Shown in pieces: positions 32,265 through 43,328 of a stretch of 64,000 nucleotides of DNA; positions within the stretch are counted from its first letter, which is position 1, and each line of letters opens with the position of its first letter. The notes beneath the pieces were generated by a model that saw only the letters and a program-made list of their open reading frames with translations, was not told where the DNA came from and ran no database searches. Position numbers and translations under genes: made by a program. Source of the stretch: JBMFVE01 sp049966155 (lineage in GTDB: Bacteria; Bacteroidota; Ignavibacteria; Kryptoniales; JAKASW01). The DNA lies in contig JBMFVE010000003.1 in assembly GCA_049966155.1 (NCBI GenBank), forward strand, positions 1 through 64,000, read 5' to 3'.

Positions 32265-35200
32265 AGTCGAACAGGCTTATATCGATTGGCATCGGAATTT
32301 CTATGGCAGTGGCATTATCTGTCGCTGTAGCCTTTGGACTGCGTTCATCAAAACTCTTATTTAATCTTAATATATTCAGCGACGTTGTCCTTACCCTTGG
32401 CATTATGTCAACCGGGATAGCTCTTTTTGCATTTTCCAGGTATGTCGTTGAACATGAGAGATATATCCAGTTTGTTGCACTGGCATTTTTTGTCGGCGGA
32501 TGCGTTCGTGTAATAGGAATTCTTGTTTCAGATTCAGGAATTTTACCCGGGGTAACAAATGTTTTTCACTTTCAGATTGCAGTTTGGTATGGCGGTAGAT
32601 TTATGTTTGCACTCTTTCTTGCCGTGGGCGTGTTGCTTCAGTTGTTTTATCGAAATCCCAAATCCCCTATGATTGATGTGCTGGTCGGTGCAACAGTTGT
32701 GCTAATCGTATCAACTGCTATGTTCGTGGGTGCATCGGGTCATTTTACGACTTCAATTTCTACGGTTATCGGAAAGATCAACCCATGGGATGGGTTTCTT
32801 GCCGTATTATTTCTTGTGTCCCTTGCAGGTTCCGTTCTTAACTACCTCAATCACACTGCTCTTTTTAACTATTCATTAAGTGTCGCTCTGGCCTTTTTTA
32901 GCACATCTGAAATTGTTGCTACCTTTAACACAGGACTCGATCGGCTTGATTTTCCAGAGATGACAGCAACAATATTACTCAAGGTTCTGGGATATCTCGT
33001 AGCTGCTGCCGGAAGCCTTGTCGACGTGAGCCATATTTTTAGAGAGTATGTTGTGCGCTCACAAAATTTAAAGCTGGCAAATGAGGAACTCCTGAAGTAC
33101 CAACTTTATCTTGAGGCGGTGCCCGATCCGGTTAGAATAGTCGACGATTCAGATCGTACGATATATGTGAATCCGTCCTTTGAAAGAAATTTTGGCTACA
33201 TGGCAAGTGAAATGCGAGGGAAGCCTATCACACAGTTATACGATCCGGCGGACTCAGAAAAGATTCTTAAATATGCACAGCTTGTAAACGAAGGGGTGAA
33301 GAATGAATTTGAACTGGCAGTTATTACCAAATTGGGCGAACGTAAGCACACACTTGTAAATTCACAACCTTTAATGGTGAACGGAAAGCGAATAGGTAGA
33401 ATAACAGTATTTCGAGACATTACCAGCAGAAAGGAGCTTGAGAAGAGAACTCAAATACTTGGCAACGCCATTGCAAATGCTTCTGAAGCAATTGCGCTGA
33501 CCGATCCTCAAGGTCGGTTGACATTTCTTAATTCCGCTGCTGAGGAACTTTTTGGTTACACTTCTGAGGAGCTCATTGGTAAAAGCCTCTGGGTACTCGT
33601 CTCTCCACGCTTTGGTTACAGCAAGGCACGTGAGATTTATGTGGAAACCCTTAGAGAAGGCTCATGGAAAGGGGAAGTTTTGAACCAGCGGAGAGACGGA
33701 ACTGAATATTACATTTCACTTCACACGAGCGCTATAAAAGATTCAGATGGAAACATAATTGCGCTCGTTGGTATTGCCGAGGATGTTACGGAAAAGAAGT
33801 GGGAAGAGAAGAAGCGTGAAATTGCCTATCGTTTTGCCCAGATGGTAGCTTCAAGTATGACAGTGAGCCAGCTTGTTCATGAATCTACCAGGGTGATTGC
33901 AGAATTTCTAAATGTGCCTCTGGTTGCAATATATCAATCTGATGAACGAGGCAACACACTTCAACTTGCTGCCAGTGTTCACCTGTCCCAAGGGCTTGTA
34001 AATTTGCCGTCATTTGAACGACTGACTCCGCAAAGTAAGAGCCTAGCAGTACAGTCTGTATTCAAGATGCAATCAATTGTATCAGAGGACCTCACAGAAA
34101 CAGAATACTCTTACATATTAGATGATAAGTTTCTTGCTGGTGCCCGTGCTCTTATAAGTACTCCTTTGCTTGGTTCAAAAGAAGTTCTTGGAGTTGTTCA
34201 GTTGATAACTACTTCAAGTGGTTATGTAATTAAGAAAGAACTGGAGATGATAGAGGCCGCTGCAGCAGAGATTTCGGTTGGGTTGGAAAGGCTGAGGCTC
34301 AGTCAGAAAATTTCTCAACAGGCAGAACAGTTAAAAAAGATTTTCGAGAGTGCATACGAAGGGATAGCTGTAGTTGACAAACTTGGCAAGGTCAAATTGA
34401 TCAACAATGCTGCCAGGCGCATACTTGGAATTGAAAAATTGGATCTTGAGCACCCTGTTGGTTTATTTGATGCTGGCGAAGTTGGATTTTCTGAATATAG
34501 CAGAGTTTATGGTGCACGTAAATTAGATGGCAGTGCAATGGAAGCGGGTGAGCATCCAATTGCACGGGCAATAATGGAAGCAACAAGCGTGCAGGACTCA
34601 CAGATGCTTATAAAGCATGATGGCTGGGAAAGGATGCTGTCGGTCAGTGCGGCACCCCTGTTTGATGAGGATGGGTCCGTCGACGGTGCTGTAGCAATAT
34701 TCAGAGACATAACTGATCAGAAAAAAGCTGAGATGGCTATTCTCAAGCAGAATAAAATGCTTTCTGTTGTAAACCGTATTGCGATAGCTGTAAAGGATGC
34801 TCTTGATATTCATGAGATATTGAACAAGAGTTTGACTCGGATACTGGAGTGTGAAAGTGTATCGGGTGCAGCTATTTATCTCTTGAAGAAAGAGAGCAAT
34901 TTCCTGGAGCTAGCAGCATCGCTTGGATTTGGGTCATCCTTCGAGCGAAATCCTGGCGCCAGCACAATTCCGATAACCTCCGATATTGTCATGAAGGTAA
35001 TGGGACACAGTCAGGTTGAAATTGTCGATGAAATACATAGTACTAATGTACCCTTCTTAAAGTCGGCTGCTGATGACCTGGCAGAATCAGCAGTTCTTCT
35101 TCCAGTTGTAGGTACTCGGCAGCAATACGGATTAATGATGCTTGTCTCAAGAATAAAGTCGGAATTTACAGACGCCGATGTTGAACTCTTCATGATGGCT

Positions 35201-36877
35201 GCGAGGGTTATCGGAGCCGCAGTGGAAAATGCAGAACTTTATGCGGACATACTTGAAAAGACGAGAGAACTTGAGGATTCCTATGAACAGCTTCGGATAT
35301 CAAAGGAGTGGGTTGAAGATGCCAATGCTCAACTTGTAAGGGCAAACCAGGAGCTGGAAGAAGCAAGTCGTCTGAAGAGCCAATTCCTTGCCAATATGAG
35401 CCACGAGCTTCGAACTCCGCTTAACTCGATTATTGGGTTCACAAATTTAATTCTTACCGACAATGCTGAACCGCCTACGGAGAGCCAAAGAGAAGGTCTT
35501 GAGATTGTATTAAGGAATGCAAAGAATCTCCTTGCGTTAATTAACGACATTCTGGATCTGTCTAAAATTGAAGCTGGAAAACTCACAATCTCTCCTGAAG
35601 AATTTAGCATTGAGCCCGTTATAAAAGATGCTGTCTCAACAGTTGAGCCATTAATTGGAGAAAAGCCGGTATTGTTGAGTTACGAAATTCCTGACAATAT
35701 GCCAAAGGTTTATTCTGATTCAGCACGAATTAAGCAAATAATTCTTAATTTGTTGAGTAATGCATGCAAGTTCACCGACCAGGGTCATATTAAGGTTATT
35801 GCGCGGAAATTAGAACCAAACTTTATATCTATTGCCGTTGAGGACACCGGCAGTGGAATTCCTGTTGAATATCAGGATATGATATTTGAGGAGTTCAGGC
35901 AGGTTGATGGATCAAATACCCGAAAACATGGTGGTACAGGATTGGGTCTGGCAATATCACGTCGTCTTGCTCGAATGCTTGGAGGCGATCTAACCTTAAA
36001 AAGTGAAGTTGCTAAAGGTTCGACTTTTACCCTGACGATTCCGCTCCAATATAAGTCAGCCGAAAAGGAACCGGGGAATGAGCAATCAGGGGTTATTCTC
36101 ATCCCGTCCTCTATTGCCTCGAAGGGGAATTTGGTTGTATGCATTGATGATGATCTTGATGTTTTGAAATTGTTAAGAAATCACCTGAAGTCAGAGGGCT
36201 TTGAATTCGTAGGTGTGAGCGACTCGCGAAAAGCAGTTGATACCGTAAGGAACTACAAGCCAGTTTTAGTAACCCTGGATTTGATGATGCCAAATAAAGA
36301 TGGGTGGGAAATCTTGCAAGAACTTAAAGCTGATAAAGAGTTAAAAGATATTCCGGTAATCATACACTCCATTGTAGATGACAAAGCTCTTGCTTTTTCC
36401 CTTGGTGCTGACTCGTATCTGGTGAAACCAATTGACGCCGAGAAGCTGATTTCTCTTGTACGGAAATACGCCGGCACTGGAACCGGTAATATTCTTGTTG
36501 TCGACGACAATCCTGACTTCGTTGGATTTGTTCGTGATCTTTTAAATAAAACAGGCTTCAACGTAACTACTGCTTCGAACGGCGCTGAAGCAATTAAACA
36601 GCTCAGGGAATTTGTTCCTGACCTCATTTTCTTAGACCTTTTGATGCCTGAAATGGATGGGTTCGAAGTTGTCAGCAAGATCCATGAAGATGAACGACTC
36701 AAAGACGTTCCTGTTGTAGTGCTGACAGCAAAAGACGTGACCAATGAGGATATTACCGAACTGAATTCAAAAATTAAAAATATTGTGAAAAAAGAAGGAT
36801 TAACACGTGAAGTCATTTTGCGTGAGGTTAATCGTTTTATTCAAAGAAAGCCATGGAAGACAGACAAAGAATCTTAG
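32261..36877 (+). CDS. Large membrane hybrid histidine kinase (7TM-PAS-PAS-GAF-PAS-GAF-HisKA-HATPase-REC-REC)
   Basis: The 1538-residue sensor starts at GTG 32261 (GTGA overlap). An N-terminal membrane domain of about seven helices (residues 5-265) resembles MASE-type sensors. Then come PAS domains (about 280-395 and 400-520), a GAF domain (530-690), a PAS domain (690-830) and a second GAF domain (835-995). A coiled coil leads to HisKA with the phosphorylated His1048 in [12 protein letters not shown]. The ATPase domain contains [17 protein letters not shown] and [13 protein letters not shown]. Two receivers follow, with Asp1340 ([12 protein letters not shown]) and Asp1459 ([12 protein letters not shown]). 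It is probably a multistep phosphorelay hub with the adjacent receiver proteins. The ligand is unknown. Confidence 0.92.
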   Translation: MKSNRLISIGIGISMAVALSVAVAFGLRSSKLLFNLNIFSDVVLTLGIMSTGIALFAFSRYVVEHERYIQFVALAFFVGGCVRVIGILVSDSGILPGVTNVFHFQIAVWYGGRFMFALFLAVGVLLQLFYRNPKSPMIDVLVGATVVLIVSTAMFVGASGHFTTSISTVIGKINPWDGFLAVLFLVSLAGSVLNYLNHTALFNYSLSVALAFFSTSEIVATFNTGLDRLDFPEMTATILLKVLGYLVAAAGSLVDVSHIFREYVVRSQNLKLANEELLKYQLYLEAVPDPVRIVDDSDRTIYVNPSFERNFGYMASEMRGKPITQLYDPADSEKILKYAQLVNEGVKNEFELAVITKLGERKHTLVNSQPLMVNGKRIGRITVFRDITSRKELEKRTQILGNAIANASEAIALTDPQGRLTFLNSAAEELFGYTSEELIGKSLWVLVSPRFGYSKAREIYVETLREGSWKGEVLNQRRDGTEYYISLHTSAIKDSDGNIIALVGIAEDVTEKKWEEKKREIAYRFAQMVASSMTVSQLVHESTRVIAEFLNVPLVAIYQSDERGNTLQLAASVHLSQGLVNLPSFERLTPQSKSLAVQSVFKMQSIVSEDLTETEYSYILDDKFLAGARALISTPLLGSKEVLGVVQLITTSSGYVIKKELEMIEAAAAEISVGLERLRLSQKISQQAEQLKKIFESAYEGIAVVDKLGKVKLINNAARRILGIEKLDLEHPVGLFDAGEVGFSEYSRVYGARKLDGSAMEAGEHPIARAIMEATSVQDSQMLIKHDGWERMLSVSAAPLFDEDGSVDGAVAIFRDITDQKKAEMAILKQNKMLSVVNRIAIAVKDALDIHEILNKSLTRILECESVSGAAIYLLKKESNFLELAASLGFGSSFERNPGASTIPITSDIVMKVMGHSQVEIVDEIHSTNVPFLKSAADDLAESAVLLPVVGTRQQYGLMMLVSRIKSEFTDADVELFMMAARVIGAAVENAELYADILEKTRELEDSYEQLRISKEWVEDANAQLVRANQELEEASRLKSQFLANMSHELRTPLNSIIGFTNLILTDNAEPPTESQREGLEIVLRNAKNLLALINDILDLSKIEAGKLTISPEEFSIEPVIKDAVSTVEPLIGEKPVLLSYEIPDNMPKVYSDSARIKQIILNLLSNACKFTDQGHIKVIARKLEPNFISIAVEDTGSGIPVEYQDMIFEEFRQVDGSNTRKHGGTGLGLAISRRLARMLGGDLTLKSEVAKGSTFTLTIPLQYKSAEKEPGNEQSGVILIPSSIASKGNLVVCIDDDLDVLKLLRNHLKSEGFEFVGVSDSRKAVDTVRNYKPVLVTLDLMMPNKDGWEILQELKADKELKDIPVIIHSIVDDKALAFSLGADSYLVKPIDAEKLISLVRKYAGTGTGNILVVDDNPDFVGFVRDLLNKTGFNVTTASNGAEAIKQLREFVPDLIFLDLLMPEMDGFEVVSKIHEDERLKDVPVVVLTAKDVTNEDITELNSKIKNIVKKEGLTREVILREVNRFIQRKPWKTDKES

Positions 36878-37968
36878 TTGTAGATGACGCCCCTGATAAT
36901 TTAATTTTGTTGGAAAGGCTCTTAAAAAGAAATAATTTTGATGTAATTAAGGCAGCAAGTGGAAAAGAGTGCGTTGCTAAAAGTCAGTCAGAAAATCCAG
37001 ACTTAATTATCCTCGATGTTGCCATGCCCGATATGAATGGTTTTGAAACTCTTAAACATGTTCGTGAAAATGAATTGACACGTAGCATACCTGTTATCTT
37101 TTTAACGGCAAACCTTAAAGATGCCAAGAGCATTGAAGAGGGCCTGTCCCTCGGAGCAGATGAATACCTGACAAAACCGATAGATCAAGAGGAGCTTCTC
37201 GCCAGAGTTAGAAGCTTGCTGCGCGCTGTGAGAGCCGAACGAGAACTTGAGCAGGTGAAAGCTGATTTTCAATCGATGCTTGTTCATGACCTCCGAAGCC
37301 CCCTCTCATCCATAATGGGAGTTCTGGAACTTGCTGTTAATGGAGAGTTCGATAATGATCCGAAGGCACTGAAGGATTTTCTCAGATCAGCTTACGACAC
37401 TGCCGGGAAAATGCTCGAGTTAATAAATGATATTCTTGATGTTGCAAAGCTCGAAGCAGGAAAGTTGCAGCTTAATAAGCAGCCGAACGATTTGAATTCA
37501 GTGGTACTTTCTGCAGCAGCAAGGCTAAAAGTGCTTGCAAAAGAAAAGGGGATCAACTTCCATGTTCAAACTGATCCGAACATTCCATTCTTTGAATTTG
37601 ATGCAGGAAAAATTGAGCAGGTGGTGATTAACCTTTTGAGCAATGCGATAAAGTTCACACCAAATGGTGGTACAGTAATAATCCGCACTTATGTAAGGCA
37701 GTTTGGTGCCGAGGTAGCGGGACTATCAGAGGGAAACTATGCTGCGGTGGATGTTGAAGACACCGGAATTGGAATTGCAAAGGATGACATTACAACAATC
37801 TTTGAAAAGTACAGGCAGGGTAAGAGCGCTGTCTCCATTGCTCAAAAGGGAACGGGATTGGGGTTGACAATAGTCAAGCGTATTGTTGAATCCCACGGTG
37901 GAAAGGTGCTTGTAGAGTCCGAACTCGGCAGGGGAACAAAATTTACGTTTATCCTCCCGGTGATTTGA
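36853..37968 (+). CDS. Receiver-histidine kinase fusion (REC-HisKA-HATPase)
   Basis: The 371-residue soluble protein begins with a receiver (Asp55 in [13 protein letters not shown], Lys in YLTKPID). A kinase core follows: His145 in [13 protein letters not shown]-box [24 protein letters not shown] and [18 protein letters not shown]. There is no membrane segment or sensor domain, so its input is likely phosphate from the large hybrid kinase whose gene it overlaps by 25 bases. It may work as a downstream switch. No transcription-factor target gene is adjacent. Confidence 0.93.
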   Translation: MEDRQRILVVDDAPDNLILLERLLKRNNFDVIKAASGKECVAKSQSENPDLIILDVAMPDMNGFETLKHVRENELTRSIPVIFLTANLKDAKSIEEGLSLGADEYLTKPIDQEELLARVRSLLRAVRAERELEQVKADFQSMLVHDLRSPLSSIMGVLELAVNGEFDNDPKALKDFLRSAYDTAGKMLELINDILDVAKLEAGKLQLNKQPNDLNSVVLSAAARLKVLAKEKGINFHVQTDPNIPFFEFDAGKIEQVVINLLSNAIKFTPNGGTVIIRTYVRQFGAEVAGLSEGNYAAVDVEDTGIGIAKDDITTIFEKYRQGKSAVSIAQKGTGLGLTIVKRIVESHGGKVLVESELGRGTKFTFILPVI

Positions 37969-38041
37969 ATAGTGCAGAAAGTTTGAATGTTAAAGACAAT
38001 CTGAATATAACAGTGGGCAAGACTGGAGGCTAAGTAACTTG

Positions 38042-39139
38042 ATGGATGTTCGCAAACTGGTTCTCTTATCGTTAATACCAGGAATTGGTCCAACCCGGAT
38101 GCGTAATTTAATTAACTATTTTGGGGATGCGGACTCTGTGCTGGGTGCGACTGAAAAACAATTATTGGCTGTGGAGGGAATAAATCAGGCTATTGCCCGA
38201 AATATTGTGCAGCGTAAGGACAGCGAAAATGAAATACGGAATCAGTTGTCCAGGATGAATAAAGCTAATGCGAGAATTGTGACTTTCTGGGATAAAGATT
38301 ATCCTGAGAACTTAAAGAAAATTTACGACCCTCCCGTGTTTTTATTTGTAAGGGGATCACTCGCAACAGAGGATAAGTATTCGATTGCAGTTGTTGGAAC
38401 ACGAAACCCGAGTGTTTATGGTAAACACGTTGCTGAGAAAATTTCTGCTCAATTGGCTGAAAATGGAATTCCTGTTATTTCCGGGCTTGCGAGGGGAATT
38501 GACACCGTTGTACATTCAGTCACAGTTCGCTCAGGTGGAAGAACAGTCGCGGTTCTCGGAAGTGGAGTGGATGTAATTTATCCGAGCGAAAACAGGAAGC
38601 TCTCGGAGCAAATACTTTTGACAGGCGCGGTAATATCTGAATATTTGATGGGTGCCAAACCGGATTCAGTCAACTTTCCTCGACGAAACAGAATCATCAG
38701 CGGAATGGCTATTGGTACCGTTGTCGTCGAGACTGACGTTAGTGGGGGTGCTATGATAACTGCGTCTCTGGCACTTGATCAGAATAGGGAGGTTTTTGCT
38801 GTACCGGGAAACATAACCGAGAAAAAAAGTCGGGGCACGAATATGCTGATAAAAGAAGGGCGGGCAAAGCTTATTGACGATATTTCTGATATAGTCGAGG
38901 AACTTGGGAATAGAATCCGTCCTTTAATTAAAAACGCAGAAAAAGCACAGCAGCGTATAGAGCTTACTCTGTTTGAACATAAAATTCTTGAAATTCTTAC
39001 TGATGAGCCTCAACATATTGACGTGCTGGCCGAAAGGAGCAGGATGACCACCTCTGATTTACTCGTTCAGCTTCTCGGACTTGAGTTGAAGGGGGTTGTC
39101 AAGCAGCTCCCGGGTAAGTATTTTGTTAAAAGGTTTTAA
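38042..39139 (+). CDS. dprA: DNA processing protein DprA
   Basis: The 365-residue protein binds incoming single-stranded DNA during natural transformation and loads RecA. An N-terminal helix-hairpin-helix-like segment (LSLIPGIGPTRMRNLINYFG) is followed by the Rossmann-like DprA core: SIAVVGTRNPSVYG, SGLARGIDTVVHS, AVLGSGVDVIYPSEN, FPRRNRIISG and AVPGNITEKKSRG. A small winged-helix C-terminus completes it. The start is ATG 38042 or TTG 38039; GGAGG at 38025-38029 fits the TTG slightly better. Confidence 0.95.
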   Translation: MDVRKLVLLSLIPGIGPTRMRNLINYFGDADSVLGATEKQLLAVEGINQAIARNIVQRKDSENEIRNQLSRMNKANARIVTFWDKDYPENLKKIYDPPVFLFVRGSLATEDKYSIAVVGTRNPSVYGKHVAEKISAQLAENGIPVISGLARGIDTVVHSVTVRSGGRTVAVLGSGVDVIYPSENRKLSEQILLTGAVISEYLMGAKPDSVNFPRRNRIISGMAIGTVVVETDVSGGAMITASLALDQNREVFAVPGNITEKKSRGTNMLIKEGRAKLIDDISDIVEELGNRIRPLIKNAEKAQQRIELTLFEHKILEILTDEPQHIDVLAERSRMTTSDLLVQLLGLELKGVVKQLPGKYFVKRF

Positions 39140-39149
39140 CGAGGAAAAC

Positions 39150-40130
39150 ATGATAATAGTAACTGGAGGTGCCGGATTTATCGGAAGCGCTGTAGTGTGG
39201 CGGTTAAACAAAATGGGGCGAAGTGATATAATCATTGTGGATCATCTTGGGAAGACTGAAAAGTGGAGGAATCTTGTTCCTTTGAAATACGCAGATTACT
39301 TTGAAAAAGATGATTTCCTTAAATTGATTCAAGAGAAAAAGCTGGGTAGCCAGGTTAAGCTTGATGCCATCGTACATATGGGTGCATGCTCTGCAACGAC
39401 AGAATTGGATGCAAGTTACTTGATGCGGAATAATTTTGAGTACAGCAAAGTACTGGCACAGTTTGCTATTGAGAGAAACGCCCGATTTATCTACGCGTCA
39501 AGTGCAGCAACATACGGTGATGGTAGCCGTGGTTTTTCTGACGATGAGAACGTGCTTGACCAGTTAAAGCCATTGAATATGTATGGATATTCCAAGCAAA
39601 TGTTTGATGTATGGGCAAAGCGAGAGGGCGTACTGAGGAAAGCAGTTGGGTTGAAATTTTTCAATGTGTTTGGTCCAAATGAGTACCACAAAGGAGAAAT
39701 GCGTTCGGTTGTAAGCAAAGCCTTTGACCAGGTCAGGTCTACAGGCATAATGAAGCTTTTTAAGTCATATAGGGCTGACTACAGGGATGGTGAGCAACGG
39801 CGAGATTTCATATACATCAAGGATGCTGTAGAAATGGCGGTTTTCTTTCTCGAAAATCAAAATGTGACTGGTATTTACAACGTTGGAAGCGGTGAGGCAA
39901 ACACATGGAACAATTTGGCATATGCGATATTCAAGGCCATGGAGCTGGAGCCGAAAATTGAATACGTTGAGATGCCGCATGTAATCCGAGAGAAGTATCA
40001 GTATTATACCTGTGCCGACATCAGCAAAATAATATCATCTGGTTATAGCAGGAAAAATACCCCGCTTGATCTGGCGGTCGAAGATTATGTGAAGAACTAT
40101 CTTTTGTCAGGTAAACACCTGGGGGAATGA
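39150..40130 (+). CDS. hldD: ADP-L-glycero-D-manno-heptose-6-epimerase
   Basis: The ATG at 39150, just after GAGGAAAA, gives 326 residues that begin directly with the Rossmann motif IVTGGAGFIGS. It is a short-chain dehydrogenase/epimerase with the catalytic Y-x3-K in MYGYSKQMFD and the family feature FNVFGPNEYHKGEM. The enzyme makes the L-glycero-heptose precursor of the lipopolysaccharide inner core, supporting a Gram-negative envelope. It starts 10 bases after dprA. The other heptose genes are not nearby. Confidence 0.93.
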   Translation: MIIVTGGAGFIGSAVVWRLNKMGRSDIIIVDHLGKTEKWRNLVPLKYADYFEKDDFLKLIQEKKLGSQVKLDAIVHMGACSATTELDASYLMRNNFEYSKVLAQFAIERNARFIYASSAATYGDGSRGFSDDENVLDQLKPLNMYGYSKQMFDVWAKREGVLRKAVGLKFFNVFGPNEYHKGEMRSVVSKAFDQVRSTGIMKLFKSYRADYRDGEQRRDFIYIKDAVEMAVFFLENQNVTGIYNVGSGEANTWNNLAYAIFKAMELEPKIEYVEMPHVIREKYQYYTCADISKIISSGYSRKNTPLDLAVEDYVKNYLLSGKHLGE

Positions 40131-40157
40131 GTCTATAATTTTTTCAGAGGAATTTTA

Positions 40158-41423
40158 CTAATGTTCAATTTGAAGGCCTGAGCCAGTTCTTGCGATAAAT
40201 ACAGACCCTGACTCGAAACCGCGCTCTTTATATTTTTGCAAAATTTCTTTTGTGAGCTCTTCCTCTACTTGTGAATCAGCCAGACAAACCACACTCCCGC
40301 CAAACCCGGCACCGGTCATCCGCGCACCATAAACGCCATACAGTTGCTCCGCTACTTCCACAAAAGAGTCAAGTTCACGGGAACTGACTTCGTAATTGCT
40401 CCGCAGACTCAGATGTGACTCGATCATTAGCTTGCCAGCAATTGTAAGATTGTTCTGCCTGAGCGCATCTGCCATTTGATGAACCCGCTCATTTTCGGTT
40501 ATGATGTGAGTTGCTCGTCGGTAAAGTAAAGGAGGGAGTTCGTTGATGGCGTCAGCGAGATCTTCATGTGTTACATCGCGCAAAGATGTAATTTTCCGTC
40601 CTGTAATTTTAGAAAGTGCATTTACCGCTTGTTGGCATTCCTCTTTTCGACGGTTGTACTCAGTATTTGCCAGAGCCCTTTTCAACCCCGTGACGCAGAC
40701 AAGGATCGATAAATCTTTTGGAAATGGGATATACTCATACTGCAGGCTACGAGTATCAAGTAAGATTGCAGTATTTGCTTTTGCAAATGTTGCTACGAAA
40801 GGATCCATTATGCCAGACTGGACACCAACAAAATCGTTTTCAATTTGGCGGGCAATTTTTGGTATTTCTAACTTCTCCACATTGAGATTGTATAAGTGTA
40901 TTAAGGATTCAACAACAGAAACGACAAATGCTGTTGACGAACTGAGTCCACTTCCACGGGGAACCGTGCTTGCAATAGCGAAATTTGTCCCCTCAATCAA
41001 TCCATATCTGCTGAGTAAGAGAGCCGCTCCTTTTAAATAGTTAGCCCAGAAATTGGTGTGCTCAAAACGATTTGGCGTTATCTCGAACGAGGTCTTCTTT
41101 CCAAGCTCCTTCGAAAATGCAATGAAGAGTCTGCCTCCTCTCCTACCAGCTGCAGTATAGGTGCGTCGGTCAATGGCAACAGGGAGCACAAATCCATCGT
41201 TGTAATCAGTGTGTTCACCCATCAGGTTTATTCTGCCTGGAGCGCTGGAAATGATGTCTGGCGACCTGCCAAATTCGGTGCGAAAGAGCTTGTAAAGTTC
41301 TTTCTTTGCTTCCCGGACAGTATCCAGTTGCTCCTGCTCCTCGAAGTTGTGATTTTCCTTAAACTTCTTCATTCGTTCAATTGACTGTCGGTGAATCATT
41401 AAATGATCTTCAACTTCCCTCAT
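40158..41423 (-). CDS. galK: Galactokinase
   Basis: The 421-residue GHMP kinase phosphorylates galactose at C1 for the Leloir pathway. The galactokinase signature is PGRINLMGEHTDYNDGFVLP, the GHMP ATP loop is PRGSGLSSSTAFVVS and motif 3 is GARMTGAGFGGSVVCL. It is about 35 residues longer at the N-terminus than the E. coli enzyme. ATG codons at 41399 and 41372 are alternative starts, and no strong ribosome site decides. No other gal gene is adjacent. It converges with hldD, with 27 bases between the stops. Confidence 0.93.
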   Translation of the reverse strand: MREVEDHLMIHRQSIERMKKFKENHNFEEQEQLDTVREAKKELYKLFRTEFGRSPDIISSAPGRINLMGEHTDYNDGFVLPVAIDRRTYTAAGRRGGRLFIAFSKELGKKTSFEITPNRFEHTNFWANYLKGAALLLSRYGLIEGTNFAIASTVPRGSGLSSSTAFVVSVVESLIHLYNLNVEKLEIPKIARQIENDFVGVQSGIMDPFVATFAKANTAILLDTRSLQYEYIPFPKDLSILVCVTGLKRALANTEYNRRKEECQQAVNALSKITGRKITSLRDVTHEDLADAINELPPLLYRRATHIITENERVHQMADALRQNNLTIAGKLMIESHLSLRSNYEVSSRELDSFVEVAEQLYGVYGARMTGAGFGGSVVCLADSQVEEELTKEILQKYKERGFESGSVFIARTGSGLQIEH

Positions 41424-41484
41424 TCAAAGTAAATGAATAGCACCTGAATAAAAAGAGATGCCTCTTTACTTTTAATATACAACT

Positions 41485-41517
41485 AAAAATAAAATCAAAA
41501 AGGGATATTTTTATCCC
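41485..41517 (-). terminator. Rho-independent terminator after the eRF1-like gene
   Basis: On the minus strand GGGATA-AAAA-TATCCC (41517-41502) is followed by TTTTTGATTTTATTTTTAG. This is a classic stem plus T-rich tail, 56 bases after the stop at 41573, and separates the gene from galK. Confidence 0.8.
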
Positions 41518-41572
41518 AGTTTTATTAAAAACTACTCAAATTCTTTGCATTTTCATGGTGGTTATTGATACG

Positions 41573-42760
41573 TCAAACATGTTCTTCTGATGCTTCATAA
41601 ATGGATTTCATGAGTTCACCTGCCTTAACTTTTGTAAGTGCTGCAATTTTCTCAATGCTGTATATGGATTCTGATTTACAAGCCTGCAATACCGGTGCTC
41701 CCTGGTGCAGTGCTTCCTGGACTATTTCGTCTATTATGTCTGGTACTTCGACAAGTTCACCTCCGCAAGCTGGACAGATCTTTCCTTCAAGATACGGCAT
41801 GTTGCATACAACACACTGCAGCCCGCTCATCTCATAGTTGTCGGCCACTGCTAATTCCCGAATGTTATAGCTGTGTAAGGCTTCAATTACATTGTTTAAT
41901 CCCTTAACAGCATAACCACCCCTGGAAAGTTCGTCTTTGATCTTCTTTATAAGAGTCTCTTCCTTTGTGCAGCTGTATTGCTGTTCCAGTTTATTAACTT
42001 GCTGTAAAATTTCGTTTGGTCTCGATTTTAAATTAATTTCAATTTTTCCAATTATATTTTCCTGAAGTCTCTTTGGGAGGAAACGTGAAAAATGATCGAT
42101 AAGTGGATGATGCCCGGAGATTACAATTTTGTCAAAGTGTCTGCGTAAATAGTGAGCATAAAGGAGATCAGCCGTCCGTGCCAGATGATCCCTTATTTTT
42201 CCATCCTTTCTTTGCATTAGATGTTTGTCGCGTTTCATAAAAGTTTCCAGCATAGTCTTCTTATCTTTTTCTATGCGCTGGTAAAACTCTACATGTTCGA
42301 CAATTTCTCCCATGTACACCTCAAACAATCTTGCCGTTTGCGAGTCCAATAAAATAACTCCTATCCTGTACCTACCGTCCATGATGGCAATTAACGGTCG
42401 GATGTAAAAATCGGTATCCAGAATGATCTTTGATTTTACCGCAACAGGTAGTCTGTAAAGCTGACAGAAATCGTTTGTGGAGTTGATGAAAATTGCCAAA
42501 GCCTTACATTTTGCAGCTATAACTTCTGAATCAATTATTCTCTGAATCTTTTTTAGATCGTTTTCTGCAGCCTCAGTGAATTTCTTGTTAACATTCAGCG
42601 ATTCAAGCTCAGTTCGTGCCTTCTTTAATAAATGTTTTGTTTCAGCTTCCCAGGTTCTTTTTGCTCTGGAAATATCATTTAGATTGAGGTAAAAAGAGAT
42701 TGCAATCCCTTCATGCGCGGTGTAGTTGGAGAGTAAACTAATATCGTGATGGGTAATCAT
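41573..42760 (-). CDS. Bacterial archaeo-eukaryotic release factor (eRF1-like) family protein
   Basis: The 395-residue cytoplasmic protein resembles the baeRF/VLRF1-like families. An N-terminal alpha/beta domain (about 1-130) is followed by an eRF1 domain-2/3-like core (DTDFYIRPLIAIMDGRYRIG, SQTARLFEVYMGEIVE, DKIVISGHHPLIDHFSRFLP). A zinc ribbon (CVVCNMPYLEGKICPACGG, about 318-336) is inserted near the C-terminus. The GGQ tripeptide of true release factors is not visible; the corresponding loop reads MQRKDGKIRDHLA. Such proteins are thought to act on stalled ribosomes or peptidyl-tRNA. The membership is confident; the function is inferred from relatives. Confidence 0.75.
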   Translation of the reverse strand: MITHHDISLLSNYTAHEGIAISFYLNLNDISRAKRTWEAETKHLLKKARTELESLNVNKKFTEAAENDLKKIQRIIDSEVIAAKCKALAIFINSTNDFCQLYRLPVAVKSKIILDTDFYIRPLIAIMDGRYRIGVILLDSQTARLFEVYMGEIVEHVEFYQRIEKDKKTMLETFMKRDKHLMQRKDGKIRDHLARTADLLYAHYLRRHFDKIVISGHHPLIDHFSRFLPKRLQENIIGKIEINLKSRPNEILQQVNKLEQQYSCTKEETLIKKIKDELSRGGYAVKGLNNVIEALHSYNIRELAVADNYEMSGLQCVVCNMPYLEGKICPACGGELVEVPDIIDEIVQEALHQGAPVLQACKSESIYSIEKIAALTKVKAGELMKSIYEASEEHV

Positions 42761-42944
42761 TGGTCACCTCCTGTTCCTTACATAAAATCTATAGATGTGC
42801 CTGTTTAAAGTCAAATTCATGATTTATCAAAATGGCACCTATGTTGGTTAAGAAAAATTATTGAAAATTTGCACTCAGTGCGAGTTGGTGTTAAATTGTG
42901 TATGAGTAAATATGTTATCCCTGAAAAGTAGTATTTTCAAATCT

Positions 42945-43018
42945 GGGGCAGTAGCTCAGTTTGGGAGAGCGCCAGAATCGCACTCTGGAGGCCGGGGGTT
43001 CGATCCCCCTCTGCTCCA
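42945..43018 (+). tRNA. tRNA-Ala (anticodon CGC)
   Basis: The 74-base gene folds as a complete cloverleaf. The acceptor stem GGGGCAG/CTGCTCC includes the alanine identity pair G3-U70. The D-arm is GCTC/GAGC. The anticodon stem CCAGA/TCTGG encloses loop ATCGCAC, with CGC at 42979-42981. The T-arm GGGGG/CCCCC has loop TTCGATC. The discriminator is A and CCA is not encoded. It reads GCG codons. Confidence 0.95.
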
Positions 43019-43104
43019 CTATGAAGGGTGCAAGGTGCAAAGTTAGCGTCACCCGGGTAAAAATTTTGCTAACCGGATTGGCGTTAGTTTTAAGTTAGGT
43101 TTAA

Positions 43105-43204
43105 GAGGTCAAGTTCTGTACAACGGAAGGTTGCTGAACCCCGCCAGGTCCGGAAGGAAGCAACGGTAGGCGTACCGACCGTGTGATACAGTCAGCTTGG
43201 CCTC
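43105..43204 (+). ncRNA. ffs: Signal recognition particle RNA, small bacterial (4.5S) type
   Basis: About 100 bases fold as one long hairpin, closed by GAGGTCAAG (43105-43113) with CTTGGCCTC at the 3' end. The conserved Ffh-binding domain is present around the apex: GGTTGCTGAACCCCGCCAGG, then GGAAGGAAGCAACGG. It partners with the Ffh protein to target membrane proteins. It lies 86 bases after the tRNA. A T-rich stretch follows (GTTTTAATTTATTTTA). Confidence 0.95.
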
Positions 43205-43328
43205 GTTTTAATTTATTTTACTTATAGAGAAAGAAAGGTGTAAGTTTCTGAGAAATCTGGCAATTTCAAAAGTCTCAAATAGTCTTTCTTGTTTTGTAGA
43301 AGAGAATTGGGCTGGAAGTCTTTTTATA

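Noticed and set aside
36253..36816. A 187-codon open frame antisense to the hybrid kinase gene
   Set aside because: It lies wholly within a certain coding sequence, has low-complexity Ser/Thr-rich translation typical of antisense frames and has no domain.
39096..39149. Extended N-terminus for hldD
   Set aside because: The extra 18 codons overlap dprA and lack a Rossmann-type sequence; the ATG at 39150 has a ribosome site and starts directly at the family's first strand.
40543..41040. A 165-codon plus-strand frame antisense to galK
   Set aside because: galK motifs on the minus strand are complete; the plus-strand frame has no family and no ribosome site.
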